Below are positions 14,155 through 33,787 of a stretch of 64,000 nt of DNA, piece after piece. The position numbers and the translations under genes were made by a program. Numbering within the stretch: position 1 is the stretch's first letter; each line of letters opens with the position of its first letter. Origin of the DNA: Cyanoderma ruficeps (taxonomy: Eukaryota; Chordata; Aves; Passeriformes; Timaliidae); NCBI GenBank assembly GCA_008694505.1, contig VZDJ01000346.1, forward strand, positions 11,460,790 through 11,524,789, given 5' to 3'. The notes below the pieces were generated by a model that searched no databases, had not been told where the DNA came from, and worked only from the letters and a program-made list of their open reading frames with translations.

Positions 14155-14860
14155 CTAGCATTTCAAAAAAAACCCAAACAAAAGAGTGTACTGTAGGTAA
14201 CACTTACCACCACTATTTTGGGAATGACCAACTGAATTTTGCAGTATGAAAAATATCTTATGAATTACAGGATGATTTTTATAGCACTCTGTGAGAGTCA
14301 GAGCATGAACGTACTTTAGTTCAAGTAGGATGATGTCCCAAAGGTAAAAGAGCTGCCATGAAGAACATGTTGCCCTGCCAAGACTTTCTTCAGTGTGAAG
14401 CCAAGAAAGCCCTTTTTCATGTTCCTTGGTGGTTCTCAGCTGCGCTTGTACAGTTGAGACAAAGGACCTGGCAGGTCTCAATTAGGTATCTCAGACAGAC
14501 AGGTCCCAGGCTTCAGAGGTTGCAACCAGTGCCTTAAATTCCACAGACACTTAGTGCAAATTAAAAAGCACTGGTTTAATGTGCTCAAAGCACGATATCC
14601 TGCTTTAGAAGCGGGTTGCTGCATTCTGCACCCGCTTCAGCTTTCAAATGGATTTAAAATGTAGCCTCAGGTATAGCGCATTGCAGTAGTCTAATCTTGA
14701 GGTGATAAAGGCATGACTGATTTAACCATAGCTTCTTGTTATCTTGGACTGGAGTCTTTTCATTTTAACCATTTTAAGGAAATGGCCTTTCCTGAACCAG
14801 CAGGCTTGCTTCAGTTCATCCTATGTAATAAGGCACAAGAGCAAGCCTCTCTCAGTGGTG
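14155..14860 (-). mobile_element. Ancient L3/L2-like (CR1 superfamily) LINE relic, RT thumb and C-terminus
   Basis: Translated on the minus strand, 14671-14703 gives TSRLDYCNALY, preceded by HAFI: a hallmark of the region just after the RT catalytic core in L2/L3/CR1-clade ORF2. Further along in the same direction, 14554-14586 gives EHIKPVLFNLH followed by EFKALV, matching the family pattern HITPVLxxLHWLPV...FKxL. Stop codons interrupt this part. The next segment, 14155-14481, is open for 108 codons and contains YLWDIILLELKYVHALTL at about 14290-14343, like the family's LWNxLPxELRxxxSL block near the C-terminus. Order and strand are consistent over about 700 bp. The divergence implies an old insertion, well before the avian CR1 copies here. 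The exact subfamily is uncertain. Confidence 0.8.
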
Positions 14861-22279
<7,419 letters not shown>

Positions 22280-22480
22280 AACTGACACAATGTAAAATTA
22301 CATTATCAGTGTGTTAAAACAAAATTGCGCCCTAAAGGAGTCTACATGCCAGCTCAGAGCTGCAGTGTAATTATGCTTAACTCTGATAATTAAAATACAA
22401 CGGAGATCAACAGAATCATTTTCATTAAGAAAATTATTAATGATGGTGGTATAACAGTAATTGATTGCAGAGCACCACAG
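22280..22480. promoter_or_regulatory. Candidate conserved non-coding element rich in homeodomain sites
   Basis: Two exact TAATTA sites lie 13 bp apart (22368-22373 and 22387-22392), followed by TTATTAATGATGG at 22434-22446 and GTAATTGATTG at 22457-22467. Such clusters of homeodomain and PBX/HOX-like sites are common in developmental enhancers. No coding frame explains the block. Conservation in other vertebrates cannot be seen from one sequence. Confidence 0.3.
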
Positions 22481-25400
22481 GATAACTCTGTGCAGGAAAG
22501 CCAACATGTGTAACGTGTGTCTGGGCCGGTCGGGTTGCCTGGGTCCCACCGAGCAGGCTGCCGGCCAGGTGGCAGCCGTGGGGCACATCTCCTGCTGCAA
22601 ATCCTAATTTAGGGAACCACTGCTTTGCAGGCTGCCCCTTGGAGGGACAGGGGTGGGTGCTGGTGCTCAGGATGATGGGATGGGGTCGGGTATGTCTGCC
22701 AAAAGGGAGGTGGCTGCAGGCAGTGACTCACACACGTCTTAAGCCAGCCATCATCTCGGTTTGTGTGAGGCAGTGCTCGGTTTTGCATTTCCATTAGTGA
22801 TTTACTGATGTTATTTCCTCCTCTGCCTGGCCTCACCGAGTAGTTTATGCCCTTTGTTATTTCTGAGAGGATGCAGGAGGAGACAAAGCCCATCCTTGCC
22901 CCAGCGCGGTTCCACGGGGCACTGCATGACATCTCCTTAAGTGATTCCACAGGGTGCTCCCGTTAATTGTGCTGGTGGTGCGGGCACAGGATATCGAGTG
23001 CCATAAAAAGGCTCCGTCCCTCCCTAAGTGAAATCACAGCCGGTGCCCACTGAGTGACTATAACAAAATCCTTGCTAGGGAGGATGTTGCCTAAGGGTGA
23101 GATTGGAGAATTGTCATTTTCTTTGGTGAACAAAAAAACGGGAATCATGGGGAGGGAATTTCAGGGGAGTGCTGCTCCACACAGCTAAGGAATAGGTCGT
23201 TGCTCAAACAGATGTGGCTTTTGAAAGCTGCCCAAAATATCTGTTCTCCAATCACAATAGAGAAGAAGCCTGCTAGGTGGATTTACAGAATGATATTAGT
23301 TAAAATGACAGCTGCCCAGACTGAAACTGTGTCATGTAGTTAATTTATTACTAGAAGCCTGAGGAAAGGCAGTACAGAGAAGAGGGCAGGGCAGAAGTCA
23401 GGGCTGGAGGCAGAGGGCTGTGCTTGAGCTTTCTGGGGCTTCCACTGGCTTCTGAGCCCCATAATTCACATTAAAGAAGTCAGTAAACACATATCTGGTT
23501 ACTTATTTCACTCATACTGGGGTGGCTTATTTAGCTGATGTATGTGCCATTTACTGAAAATACAAACACTGTGAAAGGGTTACATGAAACCACTAAGAAA
23601 AATTGAAGGCAATTTTTAATTAATTTTGCTAATTTAATAAACATTCTATTTTTTAACATAGAGGAAAAGTCAGTTGCTGTAACAGAAGGGTACTTAAATT
23701 TTTGTTTGGTGACGGGATTATTTTTCTTGATTGTTCTGTGAGATCCTTGATATCATGTTTTCCCCAGCAAGAAAGTTTTTAGCTAGCAAATTTATTTTTT
23801 TTTTCTCCTGCAGCTTCAGGCAATGTAATGGTACATTGCACCACAGACATACAGCATCAGGAACCCTAATGAGACAGAGGTCAAACATTGTAAGAAGTTT
23901 AAACACTGCTGCATTAGAATATGAGTATAATTTGGTTTGGGTCAGAGAACAAGTTGTTTAGTAGGCCAAAGGTTAACTTGGGGCATATATTTTAGATTGC
24001 AAGGGGCTTTTTTCCACATACTATTAAAAAGTAAATTGAGTAAATTTACTAAGTCTGTTCCACATGGACAGTCAGAAAACTGCAGTATCTGCTGTCTTAC
24101 TGGATGCCTCCATTAGCTATACAATGTGCTGAAGCCTTTGGTGGTGCTAAAGATTTTTGTTTTTTCTTTGTATCCACTGACAAAAAAAAAAAAATCTGAG
24201 TTTTTAACAGAACACATGACATCCTAATATCAAAGGTCCATGGAAGAGCTTATTTTGGCTTTCTTTTTACACAATACTGAAAAAATGCAAAGCATTTCTC
24301 AAGAGAAGCATGATTTATGTGCATAATGCTTACGTAGAATAGTATATCTTCATTCACAGTCATTAGAAGAAAATGTGGACGCAGACATAAGGGCATGATT
24401 GGTAAGTAGATGTCAGGCTCCCTGTTTGGTTTTGCAGGGATGTTGAGAAGGTGGGATTCCAAATGGCCTTGTTATGAGTGAAACTATTGCAGATCAGTCT
24501 TGATAATTCCCTTGCTGGACAGGGAGAAAATATTTGCCTCCATCACTAGTGGTTCTTAGGGCTTGTTGATGGCAGTCACAGTGTTGTGTACTTACTTCAG
24601 GCACTATTCAGCGTCAAAGAACTCAGGGAGCACGACTGTGCTCTTTCCTTATTTTTATTTTTTACCTTTGTAAATAGATCCAGTGGGGTATTTTCTGCTT
24701 TAGGGACTTAGAGGTCAAGACCCTTGTATATTTTATTAATATCAACAATAAAAAGGTTACTTTATACAGCTTTATGGATATGCATATAATAGCACACTGT
24801 ATATTATTACATGCCCTTTAAATTCTAAGCATATAGATAGTAAAAGGAAGATGACAAGAAATACCAGAGTACAACTAAATTTCCACTTCTAATATGAAAA
24901 TTCTTTTGTTCATTATTAGTGCATTTCATTTACATAGCAGCCAAATAATTTGAGTTGTTCTCATATGTGTATTGATTTGGTTCTTTTTTTTTCTTATGTT
25001 CTTATCACTTACTGTGTAGTGTATTTCATAGCTTGAAATTGGAATTATTTTTCATTTGAGGAGACAAGGAAATAGGCAGAATACTGACATGATTTGCATG
25101 GAATTATGTATTTTGGATTGAAGCTATAAAAAGCTGTAAACTGAGTCTAAAACTCACCTATGACAGCACGTTCAGGATGGAAAAGAAGCCCAGTCTTCAC
25201 TTCACAGTGACGATATGAAAAGAAACATTGTTTCATACATTGAGAGCACTGGCAACAATAAATGCAGAGTGCAGAGATTTTTTTTTCAATGTATGTATTT
25301 GTCCCTCATTTTTCTAAGTCAATTGCCGTAGAATCAGTCATTTAGATTTTTTTTTAATAAAAATGTTGTCATTATTATCAGGATATGAGATATATGCTAA

Positions 25401-28400
25401 ATGTGTTTTATTTTTATTTAATTTTTTTTATCCATTATGCTCAGTAGCTATTGAGGACTGGAATAACCTTGTGACCCCTGGGGCTCATGGTACTATTACC
25501 TCTGTCATCTTTCCTACAAAGCAAGAGGGGAAAAAAAAGCCCCAAATTTGCTGAGCCACACATTTCAAGTTGTCGACAGCCCCATCCACAAGAAAACAGA
25601 AGAAAATATATATGCACTCTGTCCTGTCAAAAGGCTTTCACCTTATCTTGAGAGACTGTCAGGGCAGGAACATCATGGAATGGACAGGAGTCTATTAAAT
25701 TAATAAGCTGCTGGATGGTGTCTGGAGAGTTATGATGCTCCATAAATCCAGTTTGATCATGGTGGACAAGGTTTAAATCTGCAGCCTCCTAATACACATC
25801 CAGGTCCTGGATTGGATTTGAAGTTTTGTGCTGGAGACACAGAGATAGTCCTGTAGCTTGTGAATTAAGATTTATCATTTTTTCATACTTTTTTTCCCCC
25901 CCCTATACTTCCTGACAAAAATGAAAACACCTCAGGGATCCTGGCAAATGTTCAGCTTGAAATGAAAGAGCTGTTGTCAAGGTGAAACCATGACCTAGAA
26001 GCCTAATATCAAACCTGGGTTGTTCTTTGCAGGCAGCTCTATTGGTGCTGAGTATAAAATGTTTGTATGTGAGGAAATAGGGCTGGATTCTTCTGCAGCC
26101 TGTTTTATAGTGATTCCTATTAAATACTTCTCCCGTGTATTTGTGATACAAGACAAACTAATGGTGTGCCATGTAAAAGCAAAAGCTGAAAGAAGTTGAA
26201 CTATATTCTTCCCCCGTTGAAAGGTTCTTCCTCTCACTGAGGTGTGAGAATTCTATGTCCCTTATCTCCAAATGGATTAAGCCTGGTGCTAATAAGAGAG
26301 GACCCCTCTATAGCATTCAGGGTGCCAAGCTCCCAGCAAAACCTGTGTGATGTGCAGCTGTGATGTCCAAGTGGGTAGTGGAGCTGGGCTACCTGGAATG
26401 CAGCATTAAAATCATGTTGGGATGTGTTCTGTCTTTGGCAGCTTACAAGCAGGGCCGTCATTATGGCACAATGGGTGGAATTCAAGTGTTTCCTGGCCAT
26501 TTAATTGACCTGCTAGCCAGTGATTTATTATTAGGTCCCTAAGCTCCTATTCCTATTACTCTGGAGACTCCAGCAGGTGAACTGCTGTGCTTGCCTGCAC
26601 AGGCAATGGCAGAGCCAGCAGTTCTCTTTTCTCAAACTCTCTAGCCATATTTTGGATCCCTATTAATTTATTTATTGATGATACTTAGACTCTGTGTTAA
26701 AGCAATTTGTGCTCATTTTTGTTCTCATTGTTAATTTAGGAGGTTAAGGAGACTTCCTGACCTTAGAGAAGTGTAAAACCATTGTATATGTTAAAGGAAA
26801 TGGATAGTTTGTGTTGCAACACCGGGGACACTGAGATTTGTTTTATGCTCAGAAAAATGGATTCAGAGCCAAAGCAATTGAAAAAAAAAAGCTCTTCTGG
26901 AGTGTAGGTTTCCTTAAACAGAAAATGGGATCAAGATGTAACCCTCACTCATCCATACATATATCTCCCTCCACCATCTTTCAGGAATTGCTTGAGAACT
27001 TAGCTAGAGATCATGTGTGACTGAATCCTCACCCCTCTATTGTTCCTGGGGATCAATATACTCTCTGATCCAAAGATTAATGTTGGCGTTTCTCTCCTTC
27101 TCCCGTGGTACTCCGGCACTGCTCACTAGTGTAGGCAGAGGCCACAGGGAGCAGGACTTCACAGCAGGGCCCCGTGGTGCTGAGCCAGCACTGCAGACCA
27201 CGTCTGTTTTTCCTGGTGTAATGGCGATTGCATCCTGCTCTTTGGGCAGGTTATGAAATGGGTATAGTGAAGTTGGGAGAAGGGAGACTGAAAGTTATGG
27301 AAAAAACTCCAGCATGGCAGAAAATACAGGAGTCCCTCACTGCAATTCTCCTTGCACTTGAGGCAGGATATTCCTGGTGTCTACAGGTGCCCCTCCTCTC
27401 ACCAGGGCTGGAGCACCCCTCAGTCTTCCCAGCTGAAGGAACTGAAGAAAGTATGGAGAAGTTGCAACCTGCTTCAGTATGTTTTTAATATCTAAGGAAT
27501 GAGCTCTTGTTACTGCAAACATGGAAAGAACTTAGCAGGTTTTTAAAAATGTAATTTCTTTTGGTGTTTGAAAAAACACAGAAAAAAATGCTGTTTCAGA
27601 TTTGTTTTTTTCTTTCTTGTTTCAGTTTCATTCTGTCAGGGCATATGGGGCAATGTGATGCTGACAACCAAAAATCCAGGCTACAGCGTGCTCAGATTGT
27701 GGTATTTGAAGCAAGTTGTTATGTTGAAGCAGATTTAGTAGAGATGTTCTGTAACTCAGTGGTGATGCACATGACTGAATTGGTCGGTGACATGCAGAAC
27801 CAAGGCTTGTTTCTGGAGCAGAAATTCCCTGTAAGATAATTTCCTGTGATAATATCATAGTATGTAGGCATGTATACTTGCATACATGCAGGTAGATATA
27901 TATAAGCAGAAACCAAAACCTCAGGCCTCAATTAAACACCTCAGTCTGTATTTAACTCAAGGTGTAGAAGTTTCTGAAATCTCTTCCTATAGCTGCAATA
28001 TATACTTCTGCATGGATGGCTCTGTCTGCTCTAAACAATTATACTATCAGAGGTTAGTAGTCATTAAGAGGAAATATTATTTGAAAACTACTTCAGAAGG
28101 TAGAATAAGTTCTGGCTAACATTGTTAAACTTTAAGAAAATTACTACTATTAGCTTTATAACTTAGAGAAGAATGTTAGTTTTATAAAAAAATGGTGAAA
28201 GCAGAAGACAGCATAGAGAAAAATACGCAGTTTACAGAGTGCAAACCAATGTAGAAAGAATGTTGAAAAGTTAAATTGCCTTAGAAACACTAGAAGAGAC
28301 ATTTATTCCAACATATCAGATGGATTAAGTAACCATTGTAACTTCTTTAAAAAAATTAAAATGCACTCAGATAATACAGGGCTCTGCAACTTTATTTTGA

Positions 28401-28604
28401 TGAATGAAGAATTCTTGTTTAAAACAATGGTGATGTAGAAACACACACAGGTTGAAATTTTCCTTTAGCAATTGAATATATATAAATACTGTACTGGAAG
28501 AATATAAGGACAATGCACTAATTATTCAAGATCTGAGAAAATTAAAGACATTTTTAAGAAAACTGAAAATCATTGGGTTAACAGGAGTTGACTAGTATGA
28601 ATAA
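22481..28604. other. Gene-free stretch
   Basis: 22520-22620 is locally GC-rich (ggccggtcgggttgcctggg) with about five CpG. A very strong splice acceptor (long T tract then ctcctgcag) ends at 23813, with a gtaaga donor at 23890; the enclosed 76 bp are discussed as a weak exon candidate. 26340-26620 has balanced composition and may be a conserved element. No protein domain was found in any open frame. Confidence 0.5.
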
Positions 28605-29820
28605 TAGAATCATGGAATGCCCTGGGTTGGAGGGAGCTTAAACATCATCTGGTTCTAACCATTCTGCTATGGACAAGGGGACACCTTTCACTAGACCAAG
28701 TGGCTGAGAGCTCCATCCAGCCTGGCATTAAACATTTGCAGGCATGGGGCATCCACGGCTTCTCTGGGCAACCTGTTCTGGTGTCTCACCACCCTCATAG
28801 TAAAGAATTCTTTCCTAATATCTGTCACTTTCCCTGTCACTTCATGCTTTGTCAAAAGTCCCTCTCCATCTTCCTTTTAGCATCTCTTCATGTACTGGAA
28901 GGCCGCAATTAGGTCACCCCAAAGCTGCCTCTTCTCCAGACTGAGGAAATTGAATTCTCTTGGCCTTTCCTCATAAGAGAGGTGATCCATCCCTCTAATC
29001 TTGGTGGCGTCCCTGGATTTGTCCAGACAAGTCCATGTCCTTTCTGTGCTGGGGACCCCAGAGCTGGATGCAGCACTCTGGGTGGGGTCTCATCAGAGAA
29101 GAGTAAAGGGGCAGAATCACTTCCTTTGACCTTCTGCCCATGCTGCTTTTGATGCAGCCCAGGCCTTGTTTGGCTTTCTGGGCTGCAAGTCCACATTGCT
29201 GGATCTTTTCCAGCCTCTCATCTGCCAATTCCTTCTCAGCAGTGCTGCTCTTGATCTGCTCATCCCTCAGCCTGTGTTGGTACCGGGGGTTGATACTCTG
29301 ACCCAAGTTCAGCACCTTGTATTTCACCTTGTTAAACCTCATGAGATTCCCATGGGCTACTTTTCAATCTTGTCCAAATCCTTCTGGATGGATCCCATCC
29401 TTCAGGTGTCACCCACAGTTGTGTCAGCTTAGTGTCTTCTGCAAATTTGCTGAGGGTGCACTTAATCCTTTTGTCTGTGTCCTTAATAAAGATATTAAAA
29501 AGCACTGCTCCCAATAAGGACCCCTGAGCAACACCAGTTTTCTCTGATGTCCATCAGGTCTCTGAGACATTAACCACTGTCCTCTGAATGTGAGTGTCCA
29601 ACCATATTCTTATCCATCTATAGGATCTCGTCCATCAAATCCATCTCTCTCCGGTTTAGAAAGCCAGAATGTTGTGGAGGGCCATGTCAGAGGCTTTACA
29701 GAAGTCCAGACAAAGGACATCTGTTGCTCTTCCCTTGTCCATTGATGCAGTCACTGCATCACAGGTCACTGCTCAGGCAAGACTCGCTCTTGGTGAAGCC
29801 ATGCTAACTTCAGTTGGCAA
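28605..29820 (-). mobile_element. CR1 LINE, 5'-truncated, with ORF2 RT remnants
   Basis: A roughly 1.2 kb CR1 copy on the minus strand. On the plus strand it begins with TAGAATCATGGAATGCCCTG (reverse complement of the CR1 3' end) and runs through ctctgggcaacctgttctgg, ttctgggctgcaagtcca, tttgctgagggtgca and ttggtgaagccatgctaa. Minus-strand frames keep pieces of ORF2: LFNIFIKDTD and LSKFAEDTKL at 29332-29514 (the RT motif B to C region) and IQLWGPQHRKDMDL within 28995-29342. Frameshifts and stops separate them. The catalytic pair, normally FADD, reads FAED, so the first of the two aspartates is lost. The 5' part is missing, as in most CR1 insertions. It is not active. Confidence 0.95.
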
Positions 29821-32800
29821 CTAAGATGAAGTATTGTTGGTCTTTAGCTGAAACAAATGTTCAGAGTGGAAGCATCTGAAATGTAGGGGACGTAGAGTTG
29901 TCTTTGGCCAGACAAAACATTTGCTGACATGATAAGATGGGCAATTGAACTTAAAGTATGAGATGAAAAGGAAATGTTTTACACTAGGAAATGAGAAGGG
30001 TGACATCAAGTGATCACTATGCATCTTCTATTAATAATCTGTTCTTTTAAATGTGAACAGGCTCACTTTTATGGTGACTGCACGTGCATTTTAATGGATT
30101 TAAATTACGTGAGGTTTAAATGCATTTTCAAGTCACAATTAAATGAAAATTTAAAATAAGACTGACAGATTGCTAAGGCTAAGCCAGTTCTATGATTAAG
30201 GTTCAATTAAATTATATTTATCATGGGAGCAAATGAAGTATAAAATCACAAACAATGATATTTTTCAGTGGCTTACTTTGGTGGAAAGTGTAGTCTGAAG
30301 TATGACTTAGAGACTTTTATCTTTCATTCCCTCCTAAAGCAGAAATTAATTAGGGCTACACAAGCATTGGCTGTAGGTTCAGAACCCTATCCTGAGTCTT
30401 TCGTGGACCAGTGGTCCAGGAGCAATTTACTGTTTGTCATGCAAAATATTATGTATTTTGTTTGGGTTTAACTAGCTAAGTTAGGGGGGAAGTTGAAATT
30501 TTAATAGTTGTTTAAGGAATTAACTGGTTTTGTTGCTTTCATGGAAGCCACTTCTGGTCCCGTGCACTTTCTTGACAGATTTGCTGAGACTGATTTTTTA
30601 AATATGGTTCTTTCTCTTTCCAGGTAATTTTTGTTAAATCCCTAAATGTCAGAAACTCTGCAGTGAGTCAAGAGGATGCTGGGTTTCTACATGCCAGTAT
30701 TTCTCAGTTTTATCCAGTATACCATAACAAGTAAAGCACTACAGTTTTCTAGCTTGCCACAATATGGTCTTCAGCTTTATGTAGGTGTTGCACTGGTGTT
30801 CGGTATTTTTGATACATTTCCTAAAATTCATTATTTATTTGTTCTTAGTTTTTCCTACAGAAATATGTGTAAAAGAAATTATATTCTGCATTCTCTTTTA
30901 TTGATTCAATCTTAATTTTATAATCTAGGACATAAGTGGATTAACTTTGGTTATTGAGCAGGTTGAAGTTTTTGACATCTTTAAAAAATTATCCACAGCG
31001 TCATAAAAATTGTTCTTTCAAAATGCCATTTCTCTCCTTTTTAAAAGAGTGATGTTAAGCAGGAAAAAAATAATTTTGGATCAATTACACTTCAAAAAGC
31101 TCTATAATATATTCAGCTAGAAAATTCCAGAAAAGTGATGAGCTGATACATGACCTTCTTCTCTTTAAGAACATATGAACACATTCAGGAAAGTGAAGCA
31201 TGATTCTAGTGCTGGTATGTCTCTAATTATTGCAAAGCCTAAACATTTGAATAGTTGACTACTCAAAGGACTAAATGTACAGCAAGAATTTAGTTCCTGA
31301 GTAAGAGACATCTCCAAAAGCACCCATTGGGAAGTACTGTCCTTAACAAAAGCATTTTCTTAAATGGGATTCTTTTCAGATGTTAAACTGATAACGCAGG
31401 AGATCTAAGAGTTGGTCTTCAAGCTGAAGATATTGAAGAAAAACCTGAAGTTCAGGACTGCTGTTTTTGTGTGTTAGTCTCGTAAGGCTGGATCGTGTCC
31501 CATGTGTCATCTCTGGGATGTTGATGTTACAGAGGAATCAATAAAAGCTGATTAGCAGAGGTTTTCTTTGAGCACTTTGGCATGACAATATCCATTAATA
31601 TCCAGAAACATTCTTTGTTTTTACTTAGTTTCTTTGCCTCCTTTCTTTCTAGAGAAAAGTAGAGTCAATTTGCTTTTGAAGTTTGCAGACTCCAGTCACT
31701 GAGGTTGTTACTTAATTAGTTAGTTATTATTATTAATAATGTTGGATACTGGGGGAAGAGAGAGATCCTGCAGTTCTTAATGGTAAATCTGAATCTGTTT
31801 TGTCTTTTGGAAATGGCTGAAACTGGTTTTAGCTGTATGCTACAAATCAGACACCTGATTTGTCAAACTCTATCACTTTCATAGTAACAACTTGTCAGAT
31901 CCTGGTAAAAGGTTGCCTCTGATTCATGTTTCAATGAATTAATTTGCTGTGGCCCCACAGGATTAGCTAGTGGATGCACATGCCCAACCAAACACGCTAA
32001 AAAATATTGTACACTATTCCTCTTACTGTTATTTATTTTCATATGGCAAGTGTCATGAAAATGGGTTTATATTTTCTAAGTGAAAGAGTTTTGTAGAATA
32101 ATACCTTAAGTAGAGGACACAAAAAAAGAAAAAATTCTGAGGAAAAAAAAATACTTGGAAAACAATATTACTTTTCTACAATATTGTTAAAGAAAACATT
32201 GAGTTTTAAACTCAGTATTCTTGTAGAGCTGCTATATTATATTGCTTTATCCTGACATAAATATTCTTTCTGTGGAAAACAGGTTTTTTTGTAGCACCAA
32301 ACCAGTTAGGCTATGTCCTTAACACAGGGAACAGCTGTTCATGTTTCAGTATATTTAAAATATTTTCAGTATATAGCCTTTGGTTGGTACATTGTCTTTT
32401 TTTGTTGTTGCTGTTTTTTTGCATCACAGTCAGTTACCTTCATTGGGGTCTACTGGTGCAGAATGGGTGTAGTGGAGGAAAAGGCCCATCCCATAATTTT
32501 TCTCATTCATTGTTCTCATTTCTTTCCTGATTTTCTGACTCAGCAGAAATTCAGGTGCATAGAGGAAATGTCTAAAGAAGAATGAACCACATCTCAGAGT
32601 ATTCCTTCTTATTGTGTATAATGTACCATAAATTGTATGTACTCCACAATAGTGAACTCTGCCCTCCAGAGATCGAATAAAACTTCACTAGTCAGGGTAA
32701 GTAATCAGCAGGGACTTACAAGTCCCTTGACATCCTTTCATCATAGCTCCTAAATATTGTCTTAGCAGTAGGGCTCTTTGGCAAATTAAAACACAAGAGA

Positions 32801-33715
32801 GAAGGCATATAGGACTTCATGTGGAATTCAGGCAATGAAAAAGAACTGCCAGAAGTAACCAAATCCCAGCATTCTGATATGTGGCTTGCTTTATTGCATT
32901 TGGATTTGTTCTCTTTTGAAAATGGCATGCATCATTCTGCCTTTTTCAGAGCTTATGTAGCAGTCTGTGTGTGATAATCTAATGTTTAACTACACATAGC
33001 TGAACTGCTAAGTAAGTTTTGCAGAGTGATAGCCTGCATATCATGTATATCTTCAAAATACTTTTGTATTATCTGGTCAGAATATTTAGTATAAACTGAA
33101 GTAATAGTACACAAGAAAGAAAGAAAGAAAGAAAAACAATTTTACAGTATTCTTCATGTCTGAGCAGCCCAAATAGTGAGTGTATGATTTACAGCATTTG
33201 TCACTGAAATACAGGAATATTTTTCTTGATTTGAAGTATTTTTTAAATGCTCTATAAGGTGTTCAGTATCAGTATGCATACTTTTAAGGCAGGAGGTAAG
33301 AAGCAAACATTTCAAGCCTTATTATTTAGGAAGGACTTGGATGCTTAGCATGACTATTTACATCTGTCAATATAATGTCAAGAGAATAAAGAATTATTTG
33401 GAAGGATATTGATGGATTGTTTAAATGCAGCTACTCAGTCAGTGAGACTTCTGATAACTCTTATGTATACTTGGAGTCAAAGGTGCTGACATGTAACATG
33501 GCTATATTTCATTAGGTTTATGTAAGAAAAGTGGGAATTTTTCTGAATTCATTTGATATGCTCCTTTTTTTATATTTTTTTCCTTTTTCAGCATAGATAA
33601 TTCTTGTTTTGGGAAATTTTAACATAAAATTTTTGCTTACTTATCTGATGGACAGCTCACAGCTTAGTGAGCTCCTTAGAGTAGTTGCCTAGTATTTGAA
33701 ACCTTTCCACTTCTT
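29821..33715. other. Gene-free AT-rich stretch
   Basis: No gene was recognised. A good splice acceptor (ttctttctctttccag) ends at 30623 and a donor (gtaaag) lies at 30731, enclosing a 107-bp open frame discussed as a weak exon candidate. An AAGA simple repeat is at 33113-33135. The remainder shows nothing I can name. Confidence 0.5.
33113..33135. repeat. (AAGA)n microsatellite
   Basis: About five AAGA units followed by a short A run. Simple repeat. Confidence 0.85.
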
Positions 33716-33787
33716 AGTTTACCGCAAATTTGTTTCTACCTGAGGTCACACTATTTCTTAGTAGTAGAAACAAATTTGTGGTAAACT
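33716..33787 (+). repeat. 24-bp inverted repeat; pre-miRNA-like hairpin or MITE relic
   Basis: The left arm, 33716-33739 (starts agtttaccgcaaatttg, ends tttctac), pairs with the right arm, 33764-33787, over all 24 positions. There are 23 Watson-Crick pairs and one G-U (33724 with 33779). The 24-base interval can pair further: CTGAG at 33740-33744 with CTTAG at 33757-33761, leaving a 2-base bulge and a terminal loop of about 12 bases. Total length is 72 bp. On the minus strand the G-U becomes a C-A mismatch, so the fully paired fold is on the plus strand. Against a microRNA, the stem is almost too perfect, and the single difference is a CpG-to-CpA change, which is what decay of a perfect palindromic transposon or inverted duplication would give. 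I recognise no known miRNA in it. Confidence 0.8.

Noticed and set aside
25440..25550. Exon-like frame after a tctcag-like acceptor (reads AIEDWNNLVTPGAHGTITSV)
   Set aside because: No donor site follows the frame and the acceptor lacks a good pyrimidine tract.
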